A DNA stretch of 64,000 nt from Flavobacterium sp. CF136 (GTDB lineage Bacteria; Bacteroidota; Bacteroidia; Flavobacteriales; Flavobacteriaceae): the NCBI RefSeq assembly GCF_000282055.1, contig NZ_AKJZ01000012.1, positions 110,822 to 174,821 of the forward strand, given 5' to 3'. This document shows, one piece after another, positions 36,014-44,675 of this stretch. The translations under genes were made by a program, and so were the position numbers. The notes below the pieces were generated by a model, which did not search any database, was not told the DNA's origin, and saw only the letters and a program-made list of their open reading frames with translations. The stretch's first letter is position 1, and each line of letters starts with the position of its first letter.

Positions 36014-36388
36014 ATGATAATGAAAAAAGATGCAGGATCTAGAGAAGACAGCGTTAAAAATATTGTTCTGACATTTTTAAACGCTCTAAACGATGAAGAT
36101 TTTGAAAAAGCAAGACAATGCTTAAGCGATAATATGACTTTTGATGGTGTTCTCGGACATAGAGATGGTGCCGAAATATACATCAGCGATATGAAAAAGA
36201 TGAAGTTTAAATACAGCATCAAAAAAACATTTGAAGACGAGAATGATGTATGTATTTTCTATGATATTGATATGTCCGGTAAAAAAATATTTACTTGCGG
36301 ATGGTATATTGTAAACAACAAAAAAATTAAATCAATAAAAGTGGTCTTCGATCCTCGACCAATACTTGAACAAGCGGAAAAGAAATAA
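36014..36388 (+). CDS. SnoaL/NTF2-like small protein
   Basis: A 124-residue protein with the helix-helix-beta pattern of the SnoaL-like fold: VLTFLNALNDEDFEKARQCLSDNMTFDGVLGHRDGAEIYISDMKKM, then strands CIFYDIDMSGKKIFTCGWYIV and IKSIKVVFDP. Such proteins are small cytosolic binding proteins or isomerase-like enzymes; the active site cannot be inferred. GAGAG lies just before the ATG at 36014, and ATG 36020 is an alternative. It stands alone before the TetR/efflux unit. Confidence 0.7.
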   Translation: MIMKKDAGSREDSVKNIVLTFLNALNDEDFEKARQCLSDNMTFDGVLGHRDGAEIYISDMKKMKFKYSIKKTFEDENDVCIFYDIDMSGKKIFTCGWYIVNNKKIKSIKVVFDPRPILEQAEKK

Positions 36389-36518
36389 AACCTCTAAAAC
36401 CAAATGATTTTTAGGATTTTCTATTTTTTAGCACTCCTTTATAACACACACAATATCAATACTTTATTTCTTAAATTTTAAAACATATACCATTTCAAAG
36501 AAAATATTTTATAAAAAA

Positions 36519-36550
36519 TGAACGTTGTTCAAAAAAAATACATACATTTG
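36519..36550 (+). promoter_or_regulatory. TetR operator and promoter upstream of tetR-like gene
   Basis: TGAACGTTGTTCA (36519-36531, TGAAC/GTTCA arms) sits upstream of TACATTTG (36543-36550), a -7 element 17 bp before the ATG. The same 13-mer in reverse complement occurs at 37205-37217, ahead of the efflux genes. Confidence 0.7.
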
Positions 36551-36567
36551 CAAAGAAAATAATATTT

Positions 36568-37185
36568 ATGAGTGTAGCAGATAGAAAAGCGCGAGAAAAA
36601 GAAGCATTAAAAGCATTGATTTTAAAAGGAGCAAAAAAACTTTTTTTAGAAAAAGGAATTGAGCAAACAACTATTAGAAATATAGCTGATGAAATAGATT
36701 ATAGTGTTGGAACCGTATATGTTTACTTTAAAGATAAAAATGCTATTTTGCATGATTTGCACTCTATTGGTTTTCAAGAACTTGGAAGTAATTTTCAGGA
36801 ATTGTTTATTATTGAAGATCCAATGGAGAGATTAAGAAAAATGGGGATTGTATATATCAAGTTCGGAATCGAAAACCAGGAAATGTATGATTTAATGTTT
36901 AATGTTAAGGCACCAATGGAGTATCTTGAAAAATCCGATAACGATCTTTGGGATGAAGGCGCTGTAACTTTTGACCTGGTTAAAAAAACAGTTGAAGAAT
37001 GTATGAATAAAGGACATTTTGAAGGACATAATGTAGAATCGCTTTCGTTTATGATTTGGAGTTTAGTACATGGTATGTGTTGTCTTGAAATCAGACAAAG
37101 AACAAAAGGTGTGAAATTCACGAACCCTGATACTATCCTATTTGACGGATATAATGCCTACTTGAAAATAATAGATAAATTATAA
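36568..37185 (+). CDS. TetR-family repressor of the adjacent efflux operon
   Basis: A 205-residue regulator with an N-terminal HTH (KALILKGAKKLFLEKGIEQTTIRNIADEIDYSVGTVYVYFKDKNAIL, residues 12-57) and a helical ligand-binding domain (TetR_C-like, with WSLVHGMCCLE). Identical 13-bp palindromes flank the gene on both sides, so it most likely represses itself and the TolC-adaptor-RND operon that starts 53 bp downstream. The inducer is unknown. Confidence 0.88.
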   Translation: MSVADRKAREKEALKALILKGAKKLFLEKGIEQTTIRNIADEIDYSVGTVYVYFKDKNAILHDLHSIGFQELGSNFQELFIIEDPMERLRKMGIVYIKFGIENQEMYDLMFNVKAPMEYLEKSDNDLWDEGAVTFDLVKKTVEECMNKGHFEGHNVESLSFMIWSLVHGMCCLEIRQRTKGVKFTNPDTILFDGYNAYLKIIDKL

Positions 37186-37191
37186 TTTTTT

Positions 37192-37217
37192 TTGTTCAAA
37201 AAAATGAACAACGTTCA
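37192..37217 (+). promoter_or_regulatory. TetR operators before efflux operon
   Basis: TGAACAACGTTCA (37205-37217) is the exact reverse complement of the site upstream of tetR. It overlaps a second palindrome, TTGTTCA-N6-TGAACAA (37192-37211). The site lies 21 bp before the tolC-like ATG. Confidence 0.7.
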
Positions 37218-37238
37218 ATAAACAAACAATGTAATAAA

Positions 37239-38573
37239 ATGAAAAAAACACTAATTCTAATGACAATTTTACTTGGGTATTATGGATATTCCCAGAGTAA
37301 ACTAGACGGTTACATTGAAACCGGATTAAAAAATAACGAAGTAATAAAGCAGCACAACTTTGATATTAACAAAAGTATGTATGCTTTAAAAGAAGCGCGC
37401 TCCCTGTTCTACCCTACCGTTTCCTTAAACGGAAGTTATACCAAGGCTGAAGGAGGAAGAACAATTGATATTCCGATTGGCGATATGTTAAATCCGGTAT
37501 ACAATACCCTGAATCAAATTACAAATTCGAATGCTTTTCCAACTTTAGAAAATCAATCTGTTCTAATTAATCCGGATAATTTCTATGATGCTAAAATTCA
37601 TACCACAATGCCTTTGCTGAATTTTGAAATTATTTATAACAAGAGAATTAAAAACCAGCAGACTTCATTACAAAAAATAGAACTGGAAATATATCAAAGA
37701 GAATTAGTTAAGGAAATAAAAATAGCCTATTACAAATACATTCAATCGGTTGAAGGAATTAAAATTTATGAGGATGCTTTAGCATTGGTTAAGGAAAACC
37801 AACGAGTAAACAAATCCTTATTTAAAAATGAAAAGATAAACCGTACAGCTGTCTTACGAAGTGATAATGAAGTAATACGTATACAGGCAAACCTTGAAAC
37901 GGCAAAGCAAAACAGTAATAATGCCAGGTCTTATTTTAATTTTTTGCTTAATGAAAAGCTGGATGCTGCAATTGAAGTCGATGAAAATGAAGCGCCACCA
38001 ATTGACGCTGTTTCAGAGAATACTCAAAACAGGGAAGAATTAAAAAAACTTACTCAGGCAAAAGAAATAAACGATAATGTAAGCAAACTTACGCAGTCGT
38101 ATTGGTTTCCTAAAGTAAATGGTTTTGCCGATTTTGGAATTCAGGATTTTGATTTTGAAGTAAACAAACAGTCACGCTACTATTTTGCAGGAGTAGGTTT
38201 AGAATGGAATATTTTTTCAGGAAACAAAAACAAATACAAACTCAAACAAACTGAAGAAGACAGTAAAAAAATAAGTTCGCAAATCGATAATGTAAAACAG
38301 CAGTTACTGCTTCAGTTTCAGGTTTCCCAGAATAATTTAAAATCCGCTTTGGAGCAATTCTACGCTGATAAAAATCAAAAAGAATCCGCCAAAAAATATA
38401 ATGAGGATATAACTAAATTATACAAAGAAGGTCAGGCTATATACATTGAACTTCTGGATGCACAAAATCAATGGGTAAATGCCCAACTTAATACCAATAT
38501 CGCCCTTTATAATTCCTGGATCGCTTTTGCAGAATTAGAAAGAGCCAATGCAACTTTTACTTTAAACAATTAA
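37239..38573 (+). CDS. TolC-family outer-membrane efflux channel
   Basis: A 444-residue exported protein (signal MKKTLILMTILLGYYGYSQ) with the duplicated helical-hairpin architecture of TolC (Outer membrane efflux protein repeats, long heptad-rich helices about 150-235 and 335-430). It is predicted to form the outer-membrane trimeric duct of the tripartite pump encoded with the next two genes, starting after a TetR operator. Confidence 0.9.
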   Translation: MKKTLILMTILLGYYGYSQSKLDGYIETGLKNNEVIKQHNFDINKSMYALKEARSLFYPTVSLNGSYTKAEGGRTIDIPIGDMLNPVYNTLNQITNSNAFPTLENQSVLINPDNFYDAKIHTTMPLLNFEIIYNKRIKNQQTSLQKIELEIYQRELVKEIKIAYYKYIQSVEGIKIYEDALALVKENQRVNKSLFKNEKINRTAVLRSDNEVIRIQANLETAKQNSNNARSYFNFLLNEKLDAAIEVDENEAPPIDAVSENTQNREELKKLTQAKEINDNVSKLTQSYWFPKVNGFADFGIQDFDFEVNKQSRYYFAGVGLEWNIFSGNKNKYKLKQTEEDSKKISSQIDNVKQQLLLQFQVSQNNLKSALEQFYADKNQKESAKKYNEDITKLYKEGQAIYIELLDAQNQWVNAQLNTNIALYNSWIAFAELERANATFTLNN

Positions 38574-38629
38574 AAATTAAGATCATGAAATCAAAGATTC
38601 ACGAATACCAAAAAAACAATTTTACACTT

Positions 38630-39676
38630 ATGAGTAATAAATCAATAATTATTTCCCTATTCGTATTACCTCTCTTCTTCGCTTGCAAAGAAGAAAAAAA
38701 AGCACACACACCTTTTGAAGCTGCAGATGTTATTTCCATTAAAACTGCAACTGCTGAATCTTTGGCACTTACAAATAATATAAGTGCATCAGGATTGGTA
38801 ACAACAGAAAATCAAGCCAATTACTCGTTCAAAATTGGTGGAGTTATCAACCATATTTTTGTGGAAGAAGGACAGTTTTTCAAAAAAGGACAACTTTTGG
38901 CAACTTTAGACGCAACCGAAATCGGTTCAGGCCTGAATCAATCTGATTTGAATGTTAAGAAATACGAGCGTGATTATACCCGGGCTTTAAACCTTTATAA
39001 AGACAGCGTATATACTTTAGAGCAGCTTCAAAACACAAAAACAGCTCTTGACATTGCCAAAAAACAGAAAGATGCTGTTGCTTTTAATGCCCGTTATGCA
39101 AAAATTTATGCCACAGCCGATGGTTTTGTTACTTCAAAAATTGCCAATGAAGGTGAAGTTGTGAGTGTAGGATCTCCAATTTTGGCAATAAACGAAACCC
39201 GCCAAAACAACAATTATTTGCTAAAAGTCGGCCTGACAGACCAAGAATGGGCAGCTGTAAAAATAGGTCAAAAAGCAACTGTTACCCTTGATGGCTATCC
39301 TGACGAAAGCTTTGATGCCTCTGTTTTTAGAAAGTCGCAAGCGGCAGATGCTGCATTGGGTTCTTTTCAGGTAGAATTAAGACTGAATATGAAAAACAGC
39401 AAGCCGGCAGTTGGTATGTTTGGAAAGGCAGAAATTAAAGCAGATAAAGCCGAAGATTTTATCATCATTCCTTATAATTCACTTATTGAAGCCGACGGAA
39501 ACAAAGCCTTTGTATTTACCGTAGAAAACAACAAAGTAAAACGCCAGCCTGTTACGATTAATAAATTTGAAAAGGACAAGGTATCTATCAAAGACGGACT
39601 TCAAAAAACCGATCAAATAGTTATTTCCAACAGTGCTTATCTCAACGAACAATCAACTATCAAAATCATTAAATAA
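38630..39676 (+). CDS. RND efflux periplasmic adaptor (membrane fusion lipoprotein)
   Basis: A 348-residue HlyD/AcrA-type adaptor. From ATG 38630 the protein has a proper SPII signal, MSNKSIIISLFVLPLFFAC, then a lipoyl-like barrel-sandwich half (FKIGGVINHIFVEEGQFFKKGQLLATLD), a short alpha-hairpin, the second half (ATADGFVTSKIANEGEVVSVG), and beta-barrel and membrane-proximal domains. An in-frame ATG at 38585 would add 15 residues ahead of the signal and is less likely but possible. It sits 8 bp before the RND gene. Confidence 0.88.
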   Translation: MSNKSIIISLFVLPLFFACKEEKKAHTPFEAADVISIKTATAESLALTNNISASGLVTTENQANYSFKIGGVINHIFVEEGQFFKKGQLLATLDATEIGSGLNQSDLNVKKYERDYTRALNLYKDSVYTLEQLQNTKTALDIAKKQKDAVAFNARYAKIYATADGFVTSKIANEGEVVSVGSPILAINETRQNNNYLLKVGLTDQEWAAVKIGQKATVTLDGYPDESFDASVFRKSQAADAALGSFQVELRLNMKNSKPAVGMFGKAEIKADKAEDFIIIPYNSLIEADGNKAFVFTVENNKVKRQPVTINKFEKDKVSIKDGLQKTDQIVISNSAYLNEQSTIKIIK

Positions 39677-39684
39677 CGAATCGT

Positions 39685-42600
39685 ATGAAAATTACAAACT
39701 TTTCCGTTAAGAATTATCAGTTCACACTGATTCTGGCGCTATTAGTCGCTGTGGTAGGGGTCCTTACCTTATTCACAATGCCAAGATCTGAAGATCCGTC
39801 AACACATCCGCCACAATATTTGATTACCGTTATTTATCCCGGTACGAGTCCAAAAGATATGGAGGAACAAGTCGTAAAACCTATTGAAAATAAGATTTAC
39901 GGATTAGAAAATATCGAAAAAATACTAACAACCGTAGAAGATGGTGTAGCCGCTTTTCAGGTAAAATTCAAATACGGAGTCGATATTGATAATAAATATC
40001 AGGAAATATCTACTGAAATGAATGCCCTCAAGAGTAGCGAACTTCCGAAAGATATTTATCAGATAAAAACCGAAAAAATTTCGTCTTCGGATGTGAAAAT
40101 TCTTCAGGTAGCCTTGGTTTCCGAAAATGCATCCGACAAAAAATTGCGTGATGAAGCAGATAAACTAAAGGCAAAAATTGAAAAAATAACCAATCTTAAA
40201 GAAGTGAAATACTCAGGAATTCCGGAACAGGAAATCCGGGTGGATCTGAATTTGGAAAAATTAGCACAATTAAAAATTCCATTAAATATAGTAATGGGAA
40301 GTTTACAAAGTGAAGCTGCCGATATTCCTGGTGGAAGTATTGATTTGGGCACCAAAGTATTCAACGTAAAAACAAGTGGTAAATTCAAAAATGCAGATGA
40401 TGTTGCCAATACGGTGGTTTACAATGCCAACGGAAAAATCATCTATATGAAAGATGTAGCCGAAGTAAACTATAAATCTGAAGTTGTAAATCATATCACC
40501 AGAATTAACGGACACCGATGCGTTTTGGTTACTGCCGGAATGAAAGACAATGTAAACATTAGCGATGTTCAAAAAGAATATTTGCCACTAATAGATGCAT
40601 TTTCTAAAGATTTGCCTGCTAACATCAAACTAATAAAAAACTTTGACCAGGCCGATATGGTATCAAGACGTTTGGGGCATTTAGGTTTTGATTTTGGTTT
40701 AGCTATTCTTTTGGTTGTTATCACATTGATACCGTTAGGAGGGAGAGCATCTATTATCGTAATGATATCCATCCCTTTATCTTTGGCTTTAGGGTTAATT
40801 GCAATGAATGCTTTAGGATATTCCTTAAACCAATTAAGTATTGTTGGGTTGGTGGTCGCTTTAGGATTGCTGGTCGACGACAGTATTGTGGTTGTCGAAA
40901 ACATTGAACGTTGGCTGCGTGAAGGACATTCTAAAATGGATGCCGTTTTAAAAGGAACAAAGCAAATTGGTATTGCTGTTGTAGGTACTACGGCTACTTT
41001 GGTTATAGCCTTTATACCACTGGCCTTTCTTCCAGATATGGCAGGTGAGTTTCTCCGAAGTTTGCCTATGGCGGTTATCACCAGTGTATTGGCTTCTATG
41101 ATTGTGGCGCTGACATTGGTTCCGTTTTTGGGAAGCCGATTTTTAAAAACACACGAACACGGTGAAGGAAACATCTTTCTTCAATATTTGCAAAAGTTTC
41201 TTACCAGAGCTTACAGGGATATTATGCCAAAAGCATTGAAATTTCCAAAAACTACGATTGCCATTTCTCTATTTTTAAGTGTTATAGCGTTTGGATTGTT
41301 TTCGGTAGCCGGATTTAAATTGTTCCCAACTTCGGAAAAACCTATGTTTTTAATCAACATAAAAATGCCTCTTCAAGCTAATATTTCGGAAAGTGACAGG
41401 GTAACAAAATTGGTGGAAAAAGAATTGAAAAACCACAAAGAAATTGTGTATTTCACTTCAAATGTGGGACACGGAAATCCGCAGATTTACTACAACGTGC
41501 ATCCACAGGACAGAAAATCTGATTTTGCCCAAATTTTCGTGCAATTGGACGATGAAGCAAAACCTTCAGATAAAACCAGTCTTATACAAGAATTGCGTGA
41601 AAAATTTAAAACGATGCCTTATGCTAAAGTGGAGGTAAAAGATTTTGAACAAGGGCCACCATTGGAAGCTAATATCGTAGTGCGATTATTCGGCGAAGAC
41701 CAAGCGGTTTTACGTAAGTTATCTTCTCAGGTAGAAACTATCCTGAGAAATCAGGAAGGAACAGTTTATATCAATAACGAGTTGAATACCTATAAAACCG
41801 ATGTCAAAGTAAAGATTAATAAAGAAAAAGCGAGAACATTGGGCGTACTGACCAGTGAGGTCGATAAAGTAATTCGACTTGCTGTTGCCGGTTTAACAGT
41901 TGGAGATTATATAGATGACCGTGGAGATGCAAGAAACGTGACCATTACTTTACCAAGGGATAAGTTTTCTAATCTTGATGCATTGAAAAATTTATATGTA
42001 AATAATGTTCAGGGAACACCAATTGCATTGAATCAAATTGCAACAGTATCTTTTGAAACTGCACCAACAGCCATAAACCACTTTAACAAATCGCCTTTTT
42101 CAAAAGTCAGTGCGATGACAAAAGATGGTTATTTAGCAAATGACCTGCTGGTAGATATTATACCAAAATTGGATAAACTTGAAATGCCAAAAGGTTATTA
42201 TTACAAACTATCCGGAGAAAAAGAATCAGAAGGTGATGCTTTGGGAGGTAACTTTCTTTCTGTAATTATATTGAGCACGTTCTTATTTATTGCTGTTTTA
42301 TTGCTTCAATTTAAAACATTTAAAGGAATCATTATCGTAATGTCAATCATTCCGTTAGGTATTTTAGGAGGTGTATTATTTTTAATAGCATCTGGGAATC
42401 CAATGTCGTTGGTTTCTATAATCGGTTTCATTGGATTGTCGGGAATTCAGGTCAAAAACTCCCTTCTTCTGGTCGATTTTACAAATCAATTAAGACAAGA
42501 AGGAAAGTCCATTGACGAAGCGATTGCTATTGCAGGTGAAACTCGTTTTCTTCCGGTAGTTTTAACATCAGTTACCGCAATCTGTGGTTTGATTCCGCTG

Positions 42601-42735
42601 GCGGTGAATCCTAATCCTCAAATATCTCCATTGGCGATTGTGCTAATTGGCGGACTTATAAGTTCAACAATCCTTGCAAGAATTGTAACACCGGTAATGT
42701 ATAAACTAATACCGCCAAACTTAGAAAAACTATAA
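39685..42735 (+). CDS. RND-family efflux pump, inner-membrane transporter
   Basis: A 1016-residue HAE1/AcrB-type proton antiporter with the usual 12 transmembrane helices and two large periplasmic loops. Hallmarks are an N-terminal helix ending in TMPRSEDP, TM4 GLVVALGLLVDDSIVVVENIER (the proton-relay Asp pair) and the C-terminal GFIGLSGIQVKNSLLLVDF. It probably exports amphiphilic toxic compounds through the adaptor and TolC products of the same operon, under TetR control. The substrate cannot be told from sequence. Confidence 0.92.
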   Translation: MKITNFSVKNYQFTLILALLVAVVGVLTLFTMPRSEDPSTHPPQYLITVIYPGTSPKDMEEQVVKPIENKIYGLENIEKILTTVEDGVAAFQVKFKYGVDIDNKYQEISTEMNALKSSELPKDIYQIKTEKISSSDVKILQVALVSENASDKKLRDEADKLKAKIEKITNLKEVKYSGIPEQEIRVDLNLEKLAQLKIPLNIVMGSLQSEAADIPGGSIDLGTKVFNVKTSGKFKNADDVANTVVYNANGKIIYMKDVAEVNYKSEVVNHITRINGHRCVLVTAGMKDNVNISDVQKEYLPLIDAFSKDLPANIKLIKNFDQADMVSRRLGHLGFDFGLAILLVVITLIPLGGRASIIVMISIPLSLALGLIAMNALGYSLNQLSIVGLVVALGLLVDDSIVVVENIERWLREGHSKMDAVLKGTKQIGIAVVGTTATLVIAFIPLAFLPDMAGEFLRSLPMAVITSVLASMIVALTLVPFLGSRFLKTHEHGEGNIFLQYLQKFLTRAYRDIMPKALKFPKTTIAISLFLSVIAFGLFSVAGFKLFPTSEKPMFLINIKMPLQANISESDRVTKLVEKELKNHKEIVYFTSNVGHGNPQIYYNVHPQDRKSDFAQIFVQLDDEAKPSDKTSLIQELREKFKTMPYAKVEVKDFEQGPPLEANIVVRLFGEDQAVLRKLSSQVETILRNQEGTVYINNELNTYKTDVKVKINKEKARTLGVLTSEVDKVIRLAVAGLTVGDYIDDRGDARNVTITLPRDKFSNLDALKNLYVNNVQGTPIALNQIATVSFETAPTAINHFNKSPFSKVSAMTKDGYLANDLLVDIIPKLDKLEMPKGYYYKLSGEKESEGDALGGNFLSVIILSTFLFIAVLLLQFKTFKGIIIVMSIIPLGILGGVLFLIASGNPMSLVSIIGFIGLSGIQVKNSLLLVDFTNQLRQEGKSIDEAIAIAGETRFLPVVLTSVTAICGLIPLAVNPNPQISPLAIVLIGGLISSTILARIVTPVMYKLIPPNLEKL

Positions 42736-42773
42736 ATAAACCATTTAATTAGTAAAGACATTTACAACTAATA

Positions 42774-42856
42774 AACCACACAGAAATATAAAATAAAAAA
42801 AGCTGCATAGTCAAAACATCTTCAAAAGGTATAAAAAACTATGTTTCTGTGTGGTT
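42774..42856. repeat. Inverted repeat with 57-bp spacer
   Basis: AACCACACAGAAA (42774-42786) is perfectly complementary to TTTCTGTGTGGTT (42844-42856), and the pairing continues imperfectly inward (ATATA/TATGT). It occupies the whole space between the RND gene and the first SDR. It marks the left edge of the accessory region and resembles short intergenic elements seen in flavobacterial genomes (recollection, unchecked). Confidence 0.6.
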
Positions 42857-42873
42857 AAAAAAAATAAAATAAG

Positions 42874-43677
42874 ATGAAAAAAACAATTTTAATTACAGGA
42901 GCATCATCAGGTTTTGGATTAATGTTAGCAAACAAGTTGCACACAGAAGGACATAATGTAATTGGTACTAGTAGAAATGCAGAAAAACTGCAAGCCACAG
43001 TTCCTTTCAAGGTATTGTCTTTAGATGTTACAAATGAAAAATCGATAGAAGAATTTACAAAGCAATTATTTGAAACCGTAAAACAATTAGATGTTCTGGT
43101 GAATAATGCGGGTTATATGCTCATTGGATTAGCAGAGGAAACTTCAACAGAGGCAGGGAAACTTCAATTTGAAACTAATTTTTGGGGAACAGTAAATGTA
43201 ACAAAAGCAATTTTGCCTTATTTCAGGAAACAAAAGTCTGGTCAAATTGTTACAGTTAGCTCAATGATGGGGCTTTTATCTTTACCTATGCACCCAATAT
43301 ATGCTGCATCCAAACATGCCTTAGAAGGATTCTTTAAGTCATTGCGTTTTGAGGTAAGCCAATTTAATATCAAGGTTAGTATGGTAGAGCCTATGTGGGC
43401 AAAAACAAATATTGGCACAAATATGATTGCTATTGATGAAAATATAACAGAATACAGGAACTATAAAGAGCAAGTGAATAAGTATATCAAAAATGGTTTG
43501 GCAAATGGAGATGAGCCTTCTCTAATAGTGAACAAAATTATTAAAGTGATAAATGCTAAAAATCCAAAATTCCGAAACATCGTAGGAAAAATGGCAGGAA
43601 TGGTACTATTCCTTAATAATTACGCCTATACACAGTTTGAAGGAGCAATATATAAAAGTGTAAAAACAGCAAAATAA
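42874..43677 (+). CDS. SDR-family oxidoreductase
   Basis: A 267-residue classical short-chain dehydrogenase/reductase. It has the NAD(P) loop TGASSGFG, LSLDVTNE, LVNNAGY, the catalytic Ser in TVSSMMG and YAASK (Tyr/Lys). The C-terminal segment (IVNKIIKVINAKNPKFRNIVGKMAG) defines the subgroup and is echoed by a gene remnant at 52747. It is the first gene of a plus-strand run with the hydrolase and flavoprotein genes. The substrate is unknown, probably a carbonyl compound. Confidence 0.88.
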   Translation: MKKTILITGASSGFGLMLANKLHTEGHNVIGTSRNAEKLQATVPFKVLSLDVTNEKSIEEFTKQLFETVKQLDVLVNNAGYMLIGLAEETSTEAGKLQFETNFWGTVNVTKAILPYFRKQKSGQIVTVSSMMGLLSLPMHPIYAASKHALEGFFKSLRFEVSQFNIKVSMVEPMWAKTNIGTNMIAIDENITEYRNYKEQVNKYIKNGLANGDEPSLIVNKIIKVINAKNPKFRNIVGKMAGMVLFLNNYAYTQFEGAIYKSVKTAK

Positions 43678-43689
43678 ATCATCCTAAAT

Positions 43690-44670
43690 ATGAATACAAT
43701 GGAGAAAATTCCTAACGAATCAGAACAAGGTGAATCCATATCAAAAAGCAAAGACATCGTCTCTCATCCAACGACTCCTGAAAAAGAGATGACACACATG
43801 GAGTTCGAACACGTCACCTTCGACCTGCCACACGGCACCTTTCACGCGCTGCAGGGTGGTGATCCCAATGGTCAACCAACTGTCTTCTTGCACGGCTTTC
43901 CAGACCATCCGCCGACCGCAAGGCTCTTCCTGGCCGAGCTCGGCCGTCGCGGACGTTACGTCGTCGCACCTTGGCTTCGCGGTTACTCTCCGTCCCCGAC
44001 CGCTGGGCCGTTCGACTTTGTATCCCTCACCAGCGACGTGCTCGCACTAATCGACCGCTGGTCTCCGGGACGGCCTGTGGAGTTGATTGGTCACGACTGG
44101 GGCGCCCTGATTACATACGATGCCTGCGTCACAGCACCGGAGAAGATTGTACGTGCGGTCGCGCTCGGAATCCCTCACCCACTCACGTTCATGAGCAGGC
44201 TAACGCACCTGGCTCAGCTACGCCGGAGTTGGTACATGGGGCTTTTTCAACTGCCAGGAAGCGGCTGGGTAGCCACCGCCCGCGATCTCTCCCTCATCGA
44301 CCACCTCTGGCGTCAGTGGTCGCCAGGCTTCTTGCTCGATCCTGCTCTCAAGGCGGAGTTACATGAGCACCTGCGGGCGAGCATGCCTGCACCTCTTAAG
44401 TACTACCGGGCGATGTTGCGACCTGGCATGCTTGGGGCGACGCGACGCATGTCTAAGCCGATCAAGGTGCCCCTGTTGCAGCTTTACGGTGCCAACGACG
44501 ACTGCATCCTCCCCGCGCAGGTTGACGACCGACATCGGTTCGCCGCCCAGCATGCAATGGAGGTCGTCCCAGACACCGGCCACTTCCTTCACATCGAGGC
44601 ACCCGAGGCGATCGCGGAACGGATCGCGGTATGGAGCCTTGCAACTTTAAGAAACGGCACAGATCTATAA
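43690..44670 (+). CDS. GC-rich epoxide-hydrolase-like alpha/beta hydrolase (chimeric gene)
   Basis: A 326-residue alpha/beta hydrolase. HGFP (68-71) is the oxyanion HGxP motif, GHDWGA holds the nucleophile Asp136, and DTGHFLH holds the catalytic His298, as in epoxide hydrolases and haloalkane dehalogenases. Bases from about 43798 to 44640 are strikingly GC-rich with GC-ending codons, quite unlike every neighbour. The first 36 codons and the last eight or so are AT-rich host-like sequence. Residues 1-36 are polar and low in complexity, and Met37 (43798) begins the normal enzyme. This looks like a foreign gene fused in frame into a resident reading frame. It ends 5 bp before the next gene. Confidence 0.88.
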   Translation: MNTMEKIPNESEQGESISKSKDIVSHPTTPEKEMTHMEFEHVTFDLPHGTFHALQGGDPNGQPTVFLHGFPDHPPTARLFLAELGRRGRYVVAPWLRGYSPSPTAGPFDFVSLTSDVLALIDRWSPGRPVELIGHDWGALITYDACVTAPEKIVRAVALGIPHPLTFMSRLTHLAQLRRSWYMGLFQLPGSGWVATARDLSLIDHLWRQWSPGFLLDPALKAELHEHLRASMPAPLKYYRAMLRPGMLGATRRMSKPIKVPLLQLYGANDDCILPAQVDDRHRFAAQHAMEVVPDTGHFLHIEAPEAIAERIAVWSLATLRNGTDL

Positions 44671-44675
44671 AACAA

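Noticed and set aside
42774..42856. Inverted repeat as insertion-sequence ends
   Set aside because: The 57-bp interior cannot encode a transposase and no target-site duplication is evident. It was kept only as an intergenic repeat.
43856..44650. Several overlapping open frames on both strands in the GC-rich hydrolase
   Set aside because: High GC lowers stop-codon frequency, so long shadow frames are expected. Only the frame with the alpha/beta hydrolase motifs is real.
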